Positions 47,158 to 60,137 are shown, counted from the first letter of the stretch. The stretch is DNA of 64,000 nt from Sacculina carcini (GCA_916048095.2 OU696596.1:248001-312000); one strand, 5' to 3'. Numbers and translations are program-made. Notes: generated by a model from the letters alone, not told the origin.

Positions 47158-49676
47158 TTACCCAAGTGTTACCTAAGTGTTACCTAAGTGTTACCTAAGT
47201 GTTACCTAAGTGTTACCTAAGTGTTACCTAAGTGTGCCCTAAGTGTTACCTAAGTGTGCCCTAACTGTTACCTAAGTGTGCCCTAAGTGTTACCTAAGTG
47301 TGCCCTAAGTGTTACCTAAGTGTGCCCTAAGTGTTACCTAAGTGTACCCTTAGTGTTACCTAAGTGTTACCTAAGTGTTAACTAAGTGTTACTTAAGTGT
47401 TACCCAAGTGTGCCCTAAGTGTTACCTAAGTGTGCCCTAAGTGTTACCTAAGTGTGCCCTAAGTGTTACCGAAGTGTACCCTAAGTGTTACCTAAGTGTT
47501 ACCTAAGTGTTACCTAAGTGTTACCCAAGTGTTACCTAAGTGTGCCCTAAGTGTTACCTAAGTGTGCCCTAAGTGTGCCCTAAGTGTTACCTAAGTGTAC
47601 CCTTAGTGTTACCCAAGTGTTACCTAAGTGTTACCTAAGTGTTACCTAAGTGTGCCTTAAGTGTTACCTAAGTGTGCCCTAAGTGTTACCTAAGTGTTAC
47701 TTAAGTGTTACCCAAGTGTGCCCTAAGTGTTACCTAAGTGTGCCCTAAGTGTTACCTAAGTGTGCCCTAAGTGTTACCTAAGTGTACCCTAAGTGTTACC
47801 TAAGTGTGCCCTAAGTGTTACCTAAGTGTTACCTAAGTGTGCCCTAAGTGTTACCCAAGTGTTACCTAAGTGTTACCTAAGTGTTACCTAAGTGTTACCT
47901 AAGTATTACCTAAGTGTTACCTAAGTGTGCCCTAAGTGTTACCTAAGTGTGCCCTAACTGTTACCTAAGTGTGCCCTAACTGTTACCTAAGTGTGCCCTA
48001 AGTGTTACCTAAGTGTGCCCTAAGTGTTACCTAAGTGTACCCTTAGTGTTACCTAAGTGTTACCTAAGTGTTAACTAAGTGTTACTTAAGTGTTACCCAA
48101 GTGTGCCCTAAGTGTTACCTAAGTGTGCCCTAAGTGTTACCTAAGTGTGCCCTAAGTGTTACCGAAGTGTACCCTAAGTGTTACCTAAGTGTTACCTAAG
48201 TGTTACCTAAGTGTTACCTAAGTGTTACCCAAGTGTTACCTAAGTGTGCCCTAAGTGTTACCTAAGTGTGCCCTAAGTGTGCCCTAAGTGTTACCTAAGT
48301 GTACCCTTAGTGTTACCCAAGTGTTACCTAAGTGTTACCTAAGTGTTACCTAAGTGTGCCTTAAGTGTTACCTAAGTGTGCCCTAAGTGTTACCTAAGTG
48401 TTACTTAAGTGTTACCCAAGTGTGCCCTAAGTGTTACCTAAGTGTGCCCTAAGTGTTACCTAAGTGTGCCCTAAGTGTTACCTAAGTGTACCCTAAGTGT
48501 TACCTAAGTGTTACCTAAGTGTTACCTAAGTGTTACCCAAGTGTTACCTAAGTGTGCCCTAAGTGTTACCTAAGTGTGCCCTAAGTGTGCCCTAAGTGTT
48601 ACCTAAGTGTACCCTTAGTGTTACCCAAGTGTTACCTAAGTGTTACCTAAGTGTTACCTAAGTGTGCCCTAAGTGTGCCCTAAGTGTTACCTAAGTGTGC
48701 CCTAAGTGTTACCTAAGTGTGCCCTAAGTGTGCCCTAAGTGTGCCCTAAGTGTTACCCAAGTGTGCCCTAAGTGTTACCTAAGTGTGCCCTAAGTGTGCC
48801 CTAAGTGTTACCTAAGTGTACCATAAGTGTTACCTAAGTGTTACCTAAGTGTTACCTAAGTGTTACCTAAGTGTTACCTAAGAGTTACCTAAGTGTTACA
48901 TAAGTGTTACCTAAGTGTGCCCTAAGTGTGCCCTAAGTGTTACCTAAGTGTACCATAAGTGTTACCTAAGTGTTACCCAAGTGTTACCTAAGTGTGCCCT
49001 AAGTGTTACCTAAGTGTGCCCTAAGTGTGCCCTAAGTGTTACCTAAGTGTACCCTTAGTGTTACCCAAGTGTTACCTAAGTGTTAACTAAGTGTTACCTA
49101 AGTGTGCCCTAAGTGTTACCTAAGTGTGCCCTAAGTGTTACCTAAGTGTGCCCTAAGTGTTACCCAAGTGTGCCCTAAGTGTTACCTAAGTGTGCCCTAA
49201 GTGTTACCTAAGTGTGCCCCAAGTGTTACCTAAGTGTGCCCTAAGTGTTACCTAAGTGTACCCTAAGTGTTACCTAAGTGTTACCTAAGTGTGCCCTAAG
49301 TGTTACCTAAGTGTGCCCTAAGTGTTACCTAAGTGTGCCCTAAGTGTTACCTAAGTGTGCCCTAAGTGTTACCTAAGTGTGCTTTAAGTGTTACCTAAGT
49401 GTGCCCTAAGTGTTACCTAAGTGTGCCCTAAGTGTTACCTAAGTGTACCCTAAGTGTTACCTAAGTGTGGCCTAAGTGTTACCTAAGTGTGCCCCAAGTG
49501 TTACCTAAGTGTGCCCTAAGTGTTAACTAAGTGTTACCTAAGTGTGCCCTAAGTGTTAGCTAAGTGTACCATGAGTGTTACCTAAGTGTTACCTAAGTGT
49601 TACCTAAGTGTTACCTAAGAGTTACCTAAGTGTTACCTATGTGTTACCTAAGTGTGCCCTAAGTGTTACCTAAGTG
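47158..49676. repeat. GCGC-type block with 693-bp duplication, copy 3
   Basis: TTACCGAAGTG at 47466 and 48159 (693 bp apart), TGCTTTAAGTG at 49380 and TGCGCTAAGTG at 49677. First TTACCGAAGTG to TGCTTTAAGTG is 1,914 bp against 1,903 bp in copies 1 and 2, one extra monomer, consistent with an added A in the run near 48.2 kb. The left part is replaced by the 198-bp duplication. At 49633, where other copies have TTACATATGTG, this one has TTACCTATGTG, so the CATATG hexamer is lost. Confidence 0.78.
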
Positions 49677-50501
49677 TGCGCTAAGTGTTACCTAAGTGTT
49701 ACCTAAGTGTGCCCTAAGTGTTACCTAAGTGTGCCCTAAGTGTTACCTAAGTGTGCCCTAAGTGTTACCTAAGTGTGCCCTAAGTGTTACCCAAGTGTGC
49801 CCTAAGTGTTACCTAAGTGTGCCCTAAGTGTTACCTAAGTGTGCCCCAAGTGTTACCTAAGTGTGCCCTAAGTGTTAACTAAGTGTTACCTAAGTGTGCC
49901 CTAAGTGTTACCTAAGTGTGCCCTAACTGTTACCTAAGTGTGCCCTAACTGTTACCTAAGTGTGCCCTAAGTGTTACCTAAGTGTGCCCTAAGTGTTACC
50001 TAAGTGTTACCTAAGTGTGCCCTAAGTGTTACCCAAGTGTTACCTAAGTGTTACCTAAGTGTTACCTAAGTGTTACCTAAGTATTACCTAAGTGTTACCT
50101 AAGTGTGCCCTAAGTGTTACCTAAGTGTGCCCTAACTGTTACCTAAGTGTGCCCTAACTGTTACCTAAGTGTGCCCTAAGTGTTACCTAAGTGTGCCCTA
50201 AGTGTTACCTAAGTGTACCCTTAGTGTTACCTAAGTGTTACCTAAGTGTTAACTAAGTGTTACTTAAGTGTTACCCAAGTGTGTCCTAAGTGTTACCTAA
50301 GTGTGCCCTAAGTGTTACCTAAGTGTGCCCTAAGTGTTACCGAAGTGTACCCTAAGTGTTACCTAAGTGTTACCTAAGTGTACCCTAAGTGTTACCTAAG
50401 TGTGGCCTAAGTGTTACCTAAGTGTGCCCCAAGTGTTACCTAAGTGTGCCCTAAGTGTTAACTAAGTGTTACCTAAGTGTGCCCTAAGTGTTAGCTAAGT
50501 G

Positions 50502-50578
50502 TACCATGAGTGTTACCTAAGTGTTAACTAAGTGTTACCTAAGTGTGCCCTAAGTGTTAGCTAAGTGTACCATGAGTG
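50502..50578. repeat. 66-bp TACCATGAGTG doublet, locus 4
   Basis: TACCATGAGTG at 50502 and 50568, 66 bp apart, inside the first 5.35-kb copy and 165 bp after TTACCGAAGTG at 50337. Confidence 0.86.
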
Positions 50579-51777
50579 TTACCTAAGTGTTACCTAAGTG
50601 TTACCTAAGTGTGCCCTAAGTGTTACCTAAGAGTTACCTAAGTGTTACATAAGTGTTACCTAAGTGTTACCCAAGTGTTACCTAAGTGTGCCCTAAGTGT
50701 TATCTAAGTGTGCCCTAAGTGTTACCTAAGTGTGCCCTAAATGTTACCCAAGTGTGCCCTAAGTGTTACCTAAGTGTGCCCCAAGTGTTACCTAAGTGTG
50801 CCCTAAGTGTTACCTAAGTGTACCCTAAGTGTTACCTAAGTGTTACCTAAGTGTGCCCTAAGTGTTACCCAAGTGTGCCCTAAGTGTTACCTAAGTGTGC
50901 CCCAAGTGTTACCTAAGTTTGCCCTAAGTGTTAACTAAGTGTTACCTAAGTGTGCCCTAAGTGTTACCTAAGTGTGCCCTAAGTGTTACCTAAGTGTTAC
51001 CTAAGTGTTACCTAAGTGTTACCTAAGTGTGCCCTAAGTGTTACCCAAGTGTTACCTAAGTGTTACCTAAGTGTTACCTAAGTGTTACCTAAGTATTACC
51101 TAAGTGTTACCTAAGTGTGCCCTAAGTGTTACCTAAGTGTGCCCTAACTGTTACCTAAGTGTGCCCTAAGTGTTACCTAAGTGTGCCCTAAGTGTTACCT
51201 AAGTGTGCCCTAAGTGTGCCCTAAGTGTTACCTAAGTGTACCATAAGTGTTACCTAAGTGTTACCTAAGTGTTACCTAAGTGTTACCTAAGTGTTACCTA
51301 AGTGTTACCCAAGTGTTACCTAAGTGTGCCCTAAGTGTTACCTAAGTGTGCCCTAAGTGTGCCCTAAGTGTTACCTAAGTGTACCCTTAGTGTTACCCAA
51401 GTGTTACCTAAGTGTTAACTAAGTGTTACCTAAGTGTGCCCTAAGTGTTACCTAAGTGTGCCCTAAGTGTTACCCAAGTGTGCCCTAAGTGTTACCTAAG
51501 TGTGCCCTAAGTGTGCCCTAAGTGTTACCTAAGTGTGCCCCAAGTGTTACCTAAGTGTGCCCTAAGTGTTACCTAAGTGTACCCTAAGTGTTACCTAAGT
51601 GTTACCTAAGTGTGCCCTAAGTGTTACCCAAGTGTGCCCTAAGTGTTACCTAAGTGTGCCCCAAGTGTTACCTAAGTGTGCCCTAAGTGTTAACTAAGTG
51701 TTACCTAAGTGTGCCCTAAGTGTTACCTAAGTGTGCCCTAAGTGTTACCTAAGTGTTACCTAAGTGTTACCTAAGTG

Positions 51778-53108
51778 TCACCTAAGTGTGCCCTAAGTGT
51801 TACCCAAGTGTTACCTAAGTGTTACCTAAGTGTTACCTAAGTGTTACCTAAGTATTACCTAAGTGTTACCTAAGTGTGCCCTAAGTGTTACCTAAGTGTG
51901 CCCTAACTGTTACCTAAGTGTGCCCTAACTGTTACCTAAGTGTGCCCTAAGTGTTACCTAAGTGTGCCCTAAGTGTTACCTAAGTGTACCCTTAGTGTTA
52001 CCTAAGTGTTACCTAAGTGTTAACTAAGTGTTACTTAAGTGTTACCTAAGTGTTACCTAAGTGTTACCTAAGTGTGCCCTAAGTGTTACCTAAGTGTACC
52101 CTTAGTGTTACCTAAGTGTTACCTAAGTGTTAACTAAGTGTTACTTAAGTGTTACCTAAGTGTTACCTAAGTGTTACCTAAGTGTGCCCTAAGTGTTACC
52201 TAAGTGTGCCCTAAGTGTTACCTAAGTGTGCCCTAAGTGTTACCTAAGTGTTACCTAAGTGTTACCTAAGTGTTACCTAAGTGTGCCCTAAGTGTTACCT
52301 AAGTGTGCCCTAAGTGTTACCTAAGTGTGCCCTAAGTGTTACCTAAGTGTGCCCTAATTGTTACCTAAGTGTGCCCTAAGTGTTACCTAAGTGTGCCCTA
52401 AGTGTTACCTAAGTGTGCCCTAAGTGTTACCTAAGTGTGCCCTAAGTGTTACCTAAGTGTGCCCTAACTGTTACCTAAGTGTGCCCTAACTGTTACCTAA
52501 GTGTGCCCTAAGTGTTACCTAAGTGTGCCCTAAGTGTTACCTAAGTGTACCCTTAGTGTTACCTAAGTGTTACCTAAGTGTTAACTAAGTGTTACTTAAG
52601 TGTTACCTAAGTGTTACCTAAGTGTTACCTAAGTGTGCCCTAAGTGTTACCTAAGTGTACCCTTAGTGTTACCTAAGTGTTACCTAAGTGTTAACTAAGT
52701 GTTACTTAAGTGTTACCTAAGTGTTACCTAAGTGTTACCTAAGTGTGCCCTAAGTGTTACCTAAGTGTGCCCTAAGTGTTACCTAAGTGTGCCCTAAGTG
52801 TTACCTAAGTGTTACCTAAGTGTTACCTAAGTGTTACCTAAGTGTGCCCTAAGTGTTACCTAAGTGTGCCCTAAGTGTTACCTAAGTGTGCCCTAAGTGT
52901 TACCTAAGTGTGCCCTAATTGTTACCTAAGTGTGCCCTAAGTGTTACCTAAGTGTGCCCTAAGTGTTACCTAAGTGTGCCCTAAGTGTTACCTAAGTGTG
53001 CTCTAAGTGTTACCTAAGTGTGCCCTAAGTGTTACCTAAGTGTGCCCTAAGTGTTACCTAAGTGTACCCTAAGTGTTACCTAAGTGTGGCCTAAGTGTTA
53101 CCTAAGTG
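51778..53108. repeat. TCACC/110/561-bp module, locus 7
   Basis: TCACCTAAGTG 51778, TACCCTTAGTG 51987 (+209) and its 561-bp partner 52548, each with a 110-bp pair, followed by TGCTCTAAGTG at 52999. Together with locus 8 it is part of the 5.35-kb duplication. Confidence 0.82.
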
Positions 53109-55858
53109 TGCCCCAAGTGTTACCTAAGTGTGCCCTAAGTGTTAACTAAGTGTTACCTGAGTGTGCCCTAAGTGTTACCTAAGTGTACCCTAAGTGTTAC
53201 CTAAGAGTTACCTAAGTGTTACATAAGTGTTACCTAAGTGTTACCCAAGTGTTACCTAAGTGTGCCCTAAGTGTTATCTAAGTGTGCCCTAAGTGTTACC
53301 TAAGTGTGCCCTAAATGTTACCCAAGTGTGCCCTAAGTGTTACCTAAGTGTGCCCCAAGTGTTACCTAAGTGTGCCCTAAGTGTTACCTAAGTGTACCCT
53401 AAGTGTTACCTAAGTGTTACCTAAGTGTGCCCTAAGTGTTACCCAAGTGTGCCCTAAGTGTTACCTAAGTGTGCCCCAAGTGTTACCTAAGTTTGCCCTA
53501 AGTGTTAACTAAGTGTTACCTAAGTGTGCCCTAAGTGTTACCTAAGTGTGCCCTAAGTGTTACCTAAGTGTTACCTAAGTGTTACCTAAGTGTTACCTAA
53601 GTGTGCCCTAAGTGTTACCCAAGTGTTACCTAAGTGTTACCTAAGTGTTACCTAAGTGTTACCTAAGTATTACCCAAGTGTTACCTAAGTGTGCCCTAAG
53701 TGTTACCTAAGTGTGCCCTAACTGTTACCTAAGTGTGCCCTAACTGTTACCTAAGTGTGCCCTAAGTGTTACCTAAGTGTGCCCTAAGTGTTACCTAAGT
53801 GTACCCTTAGTGTTACCTAAGTGTTACCTAAGTGTTGCCTAAGTGTTAACTAAGTGTTACCTAAGTGTGCCCTAAGTGTTACCTAAGTGTGCCCTAAGTG
53901 TTACCTAAGTGTGCCCTAAGTGTTACCTAAGTGTGCCCTAAGTGTTACCTAAGTGTGCCCCAAGTGTTACCTAAGTGTGCCCTAAGTGTTACCTAAGTGT
54001 ACCCTAAGTGTTACCTAAGTGTTACCTAAGTGTGCCCTAAGTGTTACCCAAGTGTGCCCTAAGTGTTACCTAAGTGTGCCCCAAGTGTTACCTAAGTTTG
54101 CCCTAAGTGTTAACTAAGTGTTACCTAAGTGTGCCCTAAGTGTTACCTAAGTGTGCCCTAAGTGTTACCTAAGTGTTACCTAAGTGTTACCTAAGTGTTA
54201 CCTAAGTGTGCCCTAAGTGTTACCCAAGTGTTACCTAAGTGTTACCTAAGTGTTACCTAAGTGTTACCTAAGTATTACCTAAGTGTTACCTAAGTGTGCC
54301 CTAAGTGTTACCTAAGTGTGCCCTAACTGTTACCTAAGTGTGCCCTAACTGTTACCTAAGTGTGCCCTAAGTGTTACCTAAGTGTGCCCTAAGTGTTACC
54401 TAAGTGTACCCTTAGTGTTACCTAAGTGTTACCTAAGTGTTGCCTAAGTGTTAACTAAGTGTTACCTAAGTGTGCCCTAAGTGTTACCTAAGTGTGCCCT
54501 AACTGTTACCTAAGTGTGCCCTAACTGTTACCTAAGTGTGCCCTAAGTGTTACCTAAGTGTTACCTAAGTGTTACCTAAGTGTGCCCTAAGTGTTACCCA
54601 AGTGTTACCTAAGTGTACCCTAAGTGTTACCTAAGTGTTACCTAAGTGTGCCCTAAGTGTTACCTAAGTGTGCCCTAAGTGTTACCTAAGTGTGCCCTAA
54701 GTGTTACCTAAGTGTGCCCTAAGTGTTACCTAAGTGTGCTTTAAGTGTTACCTAAGTGTGCCCTAAGTGTTACCTAAGTGTGCCCTAAGTGTTACCTAAG
54801 TGTACCCTAAGTGTTACCTAAGTGTGGCCTAAGTGTTACCTAAGTGTGCCCCAAGTGTTACCTAAGTGTGCCCTAAGTGTTAACTAAGTGTTACCTAAGT
54901 GTGCCCTAAGTGTTAGCTAAGTGTACCATGAGTGTTACCTAAGTGTTACCTAAGTGTTACCTAAGTGTTACCTAAGAGTTACCTAAGTGTTACATATGTG
55001 TTACCTAAGTGTGCCCTAAGTGTTACCTAAGTGTGCGCTAAGTGTTACCTAAGTGTTACCTAAGTGTGCCCTAAGTGTTACCTAAGTGTGCCCTAAGTGT
55101 TACCTAAGTGTTCCCTAAGTGTTACCTAAGTGTGCCCTAAGTGTTACCCAAGTGTGCCCTAAGTGTTACCTAAGTGTGCCCTAAGTGTTACCTAAGTGTG
55201 CCCCAAGTGTTACCTAAGTGTGCCCTAAGTGTTAACTAAGTGTTACCTAAGTGTGCCCTAAGTGTTACCTAAGTGTGCCCTAACTGTTACCTAAGTGTGC
55301 CCTAACTGTTACCTAAGTGTGCCCTAAGTGTTACCTAAGTGTGCCCTAAGTGTTACCTAAGTGTTACCTAAGTGTGCCCTAAGTGTTACCCAAGTGTTAC
55401 CTAAGTGTTACCTAAGTGTTACCTAAGTGTTACCTAAGTATTACCTAAGTGTTACCTAAGTGTGCCCTAAGTGTTACCTAAGTGTGCCCTAACTGTTACC
55501 TAAGTGTGCCCTAACTGTTACCTAAGTGTGCCCTAAGTGTTACCTAAGTGTGCCCTAAGTGTTACCTAAGTGTACCCTTAGTGTTACCTAAGTGTTACCT
55601 AAGTGTTAACTAAGTGTTACTTAAGTGTTACCCAAGTGTGTCCTAAGTGTTACCTAAGTGTGCCCTAAGTGTTACCTAAGTGTGCCCTAAGTGTTACCGA
55701 AGTGTACCCTAAGTGTTACCTAAGTGTTACCTAAGTGTACCCTAAGTGTTACCTAAGTGTGGCCTAAGTGTTACCTAAGTGTGCCCCAAGTGTTACCTAA
55801 GTGTGCCCTAAGTGTTAACTAAGTGTTACCTAAGTGTGCCCTAAGTGTTAGCTAAGTG

Positions 55859-55935
55859 TACCATGAGTGTTACCTAAGTGTTAACTAAGTGTTACCTAAG
55901 TGTGCCCTAAGTGTTAGCTAAGTGTACCATGAGTG
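55859..55935. repeat. 66-bp TACCATGAGTG doublet, locus 5
   Basis: TACCATGAGTG at 55859 and 55925, exactly 5,357 bp after locus 4, so both were carried by the same large duplication. Confidence 0.86.
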
Positions 55936-57123
55936 TTACCTAAGTGTTACCTAAGTGTTACCTAAGTGTACCCTAAGTGTTACCTAAGAGTTACCTAAGT
56001 GTTACATAAGTGTTACCTAAGTGTTACCCAAGTGTTACCTAAGTGTGCCCTAAGTGTTATCTAAGTGTGCCCTAAGTGTTACCTAAGTGTGCCCTAAATG
56101 TTACCCAAGTGTGCCCTAAGTGTTACCTAAGTGTGCCCCAAGTGTTACCTAAGTGTGCCCTAAGTGTTACCTAAGTGTACCCTAAGTGTTACCTAAGTGT
56201 TACCTAAGTGTGCCCTAAGTGTTACCCAAGTGTGCCCTAAGTGTTACCTAAGTGTGCCCCAAGTGTTACCTAAGTTTGCCCTAAGTGTTAACTAAGTGTT
56301 ACCTAAGTGTGCCCTAAGTGTTACCTAAGTGTGCCCTAAGTGTTACCTAAGTGTTACCTAAGTGTTACCTAAGTGTTACCTAAGTGTGCCCTAAGTGTTA
56401 CCCAAGTGTTACCTAAGTGTTACCTAAGCGTTACCTAAGTGTTACCTAAGTATTACCTAAGTGTTACCTAAGTGTGCCCTAAGTGTTACCTAAGTGTGCC
56501 CTAACTGTTACCTAAGTGTGCCCTAAGTGTTACCTAAGTGTGCCCTAAGTGTTACCTAAGTGTGCCCTAAGTGTGCCCTAAGTGTTACCTAAGTGTACCA
56601 TAAGTGTTACCTAAGTGTTACCTAAGTGTTACCTAAGTGTTACCTAAGTGTTACCTAAGTGTTACCCAAGTGTTACCTAAGTGTGCCCTAAGTGTTACCT
56701 AAGTGTGCCCTAAGTGTGCCCTAAGTGTTACCTAAGTGTACCCTTAGTGTTACCCAAGTGTTACCTAAGTGTTAACTAAGTGTTACCTAAGTGTGCCCTA
56801 AGTGTTACCTAAGTGTGCCCTAAGTGTTACCCAAGTGTGCCCTAAGTGTTACCTAAGTGTGCCCTAAGTGTTACCTAAGTGTGCCCCAAGTGTTACCTAA
56901 GTGTGCCCTAAGTGTTACCTAAGTGTACCCTAAGTGTTACCTAAGTGTTACCTAAGTGTGCCCTAAGTGTTACCCAAGTGTGCCCTAAGTGTTACCTAAG
57001 TGTGCCCCAAGTGTTACCTAAGTGTGCCCTAAGTGTTACCTAAGTGTTACCTAAGTGTGCCCTAAGTGTTACCTAAGTGTGCCCTAAGTGTTACCTAAGT
57101 GTTACCTAAGTGTTACCTAAGTG

Positions 57124-58454
57124 TCACCTAAGTGTGCCCTAAGTGTTACCCAAGTGTTACCTAAGTGTTACCTAAGTGTTACCTAAGTGTTACCTAAGTA
57201 TTACCTAAGTGTTACCTAAGTGTGCCCTAAGTGTTACCTAAGTGTGCCCTAACTGTTACCTAAGTGTGCCCTAACTGTTACCTAAGTGTGCCCTAAGTGT
57301 TACCTAAGTGTGCCCTAAGTGTTACCTAAGTGTACCCTTAGTGTTACCTAAGTGTTACCTAAGTGTTAACTAAGTGTTACTTAAGTGTTACCTAAGTGTT
57401 ACCTAAGTGTTACCTAAGTGTGCCCTAAGTGTTACCTAAGTGTACCCTTAGTGTTACCTAAGTGTTACCTAAGTGTTAACTAAGTGTTACTTAAGTGTTA
57501 CCTAAGTGTTACCTAAGTGTTACCTAAGTGTGCCCTAAGTGTTACCTAAGTGTGCCCTAAGTGTTACCTAAGTGTGCCCTAAGTGTTACCTAAGTGTTAC
57601 CTAAGTGTTACCTAAGTGTTACCTAAGTGTGCCCTAAGTGTTACCTAAGTGTGCCCTAAGTGTTACCTAAGTGTGCCCTAAGTGTTACCTAAGTGTGCCC
57701 TAATTGTTACCTAAGTGTGCCCTAAGTGTTACCTAAGTGTGCCCTAAGTGTTACCTAAGTGTGCCCTAAGTGTTACCTAAGTGTGCCCTAAGTGTTACCT
57801 AAGTGTGCCCTAACTGTTACCTAAGTGTGCCCTAACTGTTACCTAAGTGTGCCCTAAGTGTTACCTAAGTGTGCCCTAAGTGTTACCTAAGTGTACCCTT
57901 AGTGTTACCTAAGTGTTACCTAAGTGTTAACTAAGTGTTACTTAAGTGTTACCTAAGTGTTACCTAAGTGTTACCTAAGTGTGCCCTAAGTGTTACCTAA
58001 GTGTACCCTTAGTGTTACCTAAGTGTTACCTAAGTGTTAACTAAGTGTTACTTAAGTGTTACCTAAGTGTTACCTAAGTGTTACCTAAGTGTGCCCTAAG
58101 TGTTACCTAAGTGTGCCCTAAGTGTTACCTAAGTGTGCCCTAAGTGTTACCTAAGTGTTACCTAAGTGTTACCTAAGTGTTACCTAAGTGTGCCCTAAGT
58201 GTTACCTAAGTGTGCCCTAAGTGTTACCTAAGTGTGCCCTAAGTGTTACCTAAGTGTGCCCTAATTGTTACCTAAGTGTGCCCTAAGTGTTACCTAAGTG
58301 TGCCCTAAGTGTTACCTAAGTGTGCCCTAAGTGTTACCTAAGTGTGCTCTAAGTGTTACCTAAGTGTGCCCTAAGTGTTACCTAAGTGTGCCCTAAGTGT
58401 TACCTAAGTGTACCCTAAGTGTTACCTAAGTGTGGCCTAAGTGTTACCTAAGTG
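57124..58454. repeat. TCACC/110/561-bp module, locus 8
   Basis: TCACCTAAGTG 57124, TACCCTTAGTG 57333 (+209) and its 561-bp partner 57894, each with a 110-bp pair. TGCTCTAAGTG follows at 58345. It is the 5,346-bp-shifted copy of locus 7. Confidence 0.82.
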
Positions 58455-60137
58455 TGCCCCAAGTGTTACCTAAGTGTGCCCTAAGTGTTAACTAAGTGTT
58501 ACCTGAGTGTGCCCTAAGTGTTACCTAAGTGTACCCTAAGTGTTACCTAAGAGTTACCTAAGTGTTACATAAGTGTTACCTAAGTGTTACCCAAGTGTTA
58601 CCTAAGTGTGCCCTAAGTGTTATCTAAGTGTGCCCTAAGTGTTACCTAAGTGTGCCCTAAATGTTACCCAAGTGTGCCCTAAGTGTTACCTAAGTGTGCC
58701 CCAAGTGTTACCTAAGTGTGCCCTAAGTGTTACCTAAGTGTACCCTAAGTGTTACCTAAGTGTTACCTAAGTGTGCCCTAAGTGTTACCCAAGTGTGCCC
58801 TAAGTGTTACCTAAGTGTGCCCCAAGTGTTACCTAAGTTTGCCCTAAGTGTTAACTAAGTGTTACCTAAGTGTGCCCTAAGTGTTACCTAAGTGTGCCCT
58901 AAGTGTTACCTAAGTGTTACCTAAGTGTTACCTAAGTGTTACCTAAGTGTGCCCTAAGTGTTACCCAAGTGTTACCTAAGTGTTACCTAAGTGTTACCTA
59001 AGTGTTACCTAAGTATTACCTAAGTGTTACCTAAGTGTGCCCTAAGTGTTACCTAAGTGTGCCCTAACTGTTACCTAAGTGTGCCCTAACTGTTACCTAA
59101 GTGTGCCCTAAGTGTTACCTAAGTGTGCCCTAAGTGTTACCTAAGTGTACCCTTAGTGTTACCTAAGTGTTACCTAAGTGTTGCCTAAGTGTTAACTAAG
59201 TGTTACCTAAGTGTGCCCTAAGTGTTACCTAAGTGTGCCCTAAGTGTTACCTAAGTGTGCCCTAAGTGTTACCTAAGTGTGCCCTAAGTGTTACCTAAGT
59301 GTGCCCCAAGTGTTACCTAAGTGTGCCCTAAGTGTTACCTAAGTGTACCCTAAGTGTTACCTAAGTGTTACCTAAGTGTGCCCTAAGTGTTACCCAAGTG
59401 TGCCCTAAGTGTTACCTAAGTGTGCCCCAAGTGTTACCTAAGTTTGCCCTAAGTGTTAACTAAGTGTTACCTAAGTGTGCCCTAAGTGTTACCTAAGTGT
59501 GCCCTAAGTGTTACCTAAGTGTTACCTAAGTGTTACCTAAGTGTTACCTAAGTGTGCCCTAAGTGTTACCCAAGTGTTACCTAAGTGTTACCTAAGTGTT
59601 ACCTAAGTGTTACCTAAGTATTACCTAAGTGTTACCTAAGTGTGCCCTAAGTGTTACCTAAGTGTGCCCTAACTGTTACCTAAGTGTGCCCTAAGTGTTA
59701 CCTAAGTGTGCCCTAAGTGTTACCTAAGTGTGCCCTAAGTGTTACCTAAGTGTACCCTTAGTGTTACCTAAGTGTTACCTAAGTGTTGCCTAAGTGTTAA
59801 CTAAGTGTTACCTAAGTGTGCCCTAAGTGTTACCTAAGTGTGCCCTAAGTGTTACCTAAGTGTGCCCTAAGTGTTACCTAAGTGTGCCCTAAGTGTTACC
59901 TAAGTGTACCCTAAGTGTTACCTAAGTGTGGCCTAAGTGTTACCTAAGTGTGCCCCAAGTGTTACCTAAGTGTGCCCTAAGTGTTAACTAAGTGTTACCT
60001 AAGTGTGCCCTAAGTGTTAGCTAAGTGTACCATGAGTGTTACCTAAGTGTTACCTAAGTGTTACCTAAGTGTTACCTAAGAGTTACCTAAGTGTTACATA
60101 TGTGTTACCTAAGTGTGCCCTAAGTGTTACCTAAGTG

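Larger units (their letters stand above)
49248..54494. repeat. 5.35-kb tandem duplication, first copy
   Basis: Landmarks recur in the next copy at +5,357 bp (487 monomers): TGCTTTAAGTG 49380, TGCGCTAAGTG 49677, TGTCCTAAGTG 50282, TTACCGAAGTG 50337, the TACCATGAGTG doublet 50502 and TACCATAAGTG 51239. From TACCCTTAGTG 51987 on (TGCTCTAAGTG 52999, TTACCTGAGTG 53153, TACCCTTAGTG 53802 and 54407) the offset is +5,346 bp, so one monomer was gained or lost at about 51.3-51.9 kb. TGTCCTAAGTG was seen only in these two copies. Edges are by eye. Confidence 0.83.
54605..59840. repeat. 5.35-kb tandem duplication, second copy
   Basis: Counterpart of 49248-54494: TGCTTTAAGTG 54737, TGCGCTAAGTG 55034, TGTCCTAAGTG 55639, TTACCGAAGTG 55694, the TACCATGAGTG doublet 55859, TACCATAAGTG 56596, TACCCTTAGTG 57333, TGCTCTAAGTG 58345, TTACCTGAGTG 58499, TACCCTTAGTG 59148 and 59753. 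This copy has TTACATATGTG at 54990 where the first copy has TTACCTATGTG at 49633. A private TTACCTAAGCG occurs with its C at 56429. The copies part near 54503 and 59849. About 110 bp of different dimer sequence separates them. Confidence 0.83.
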
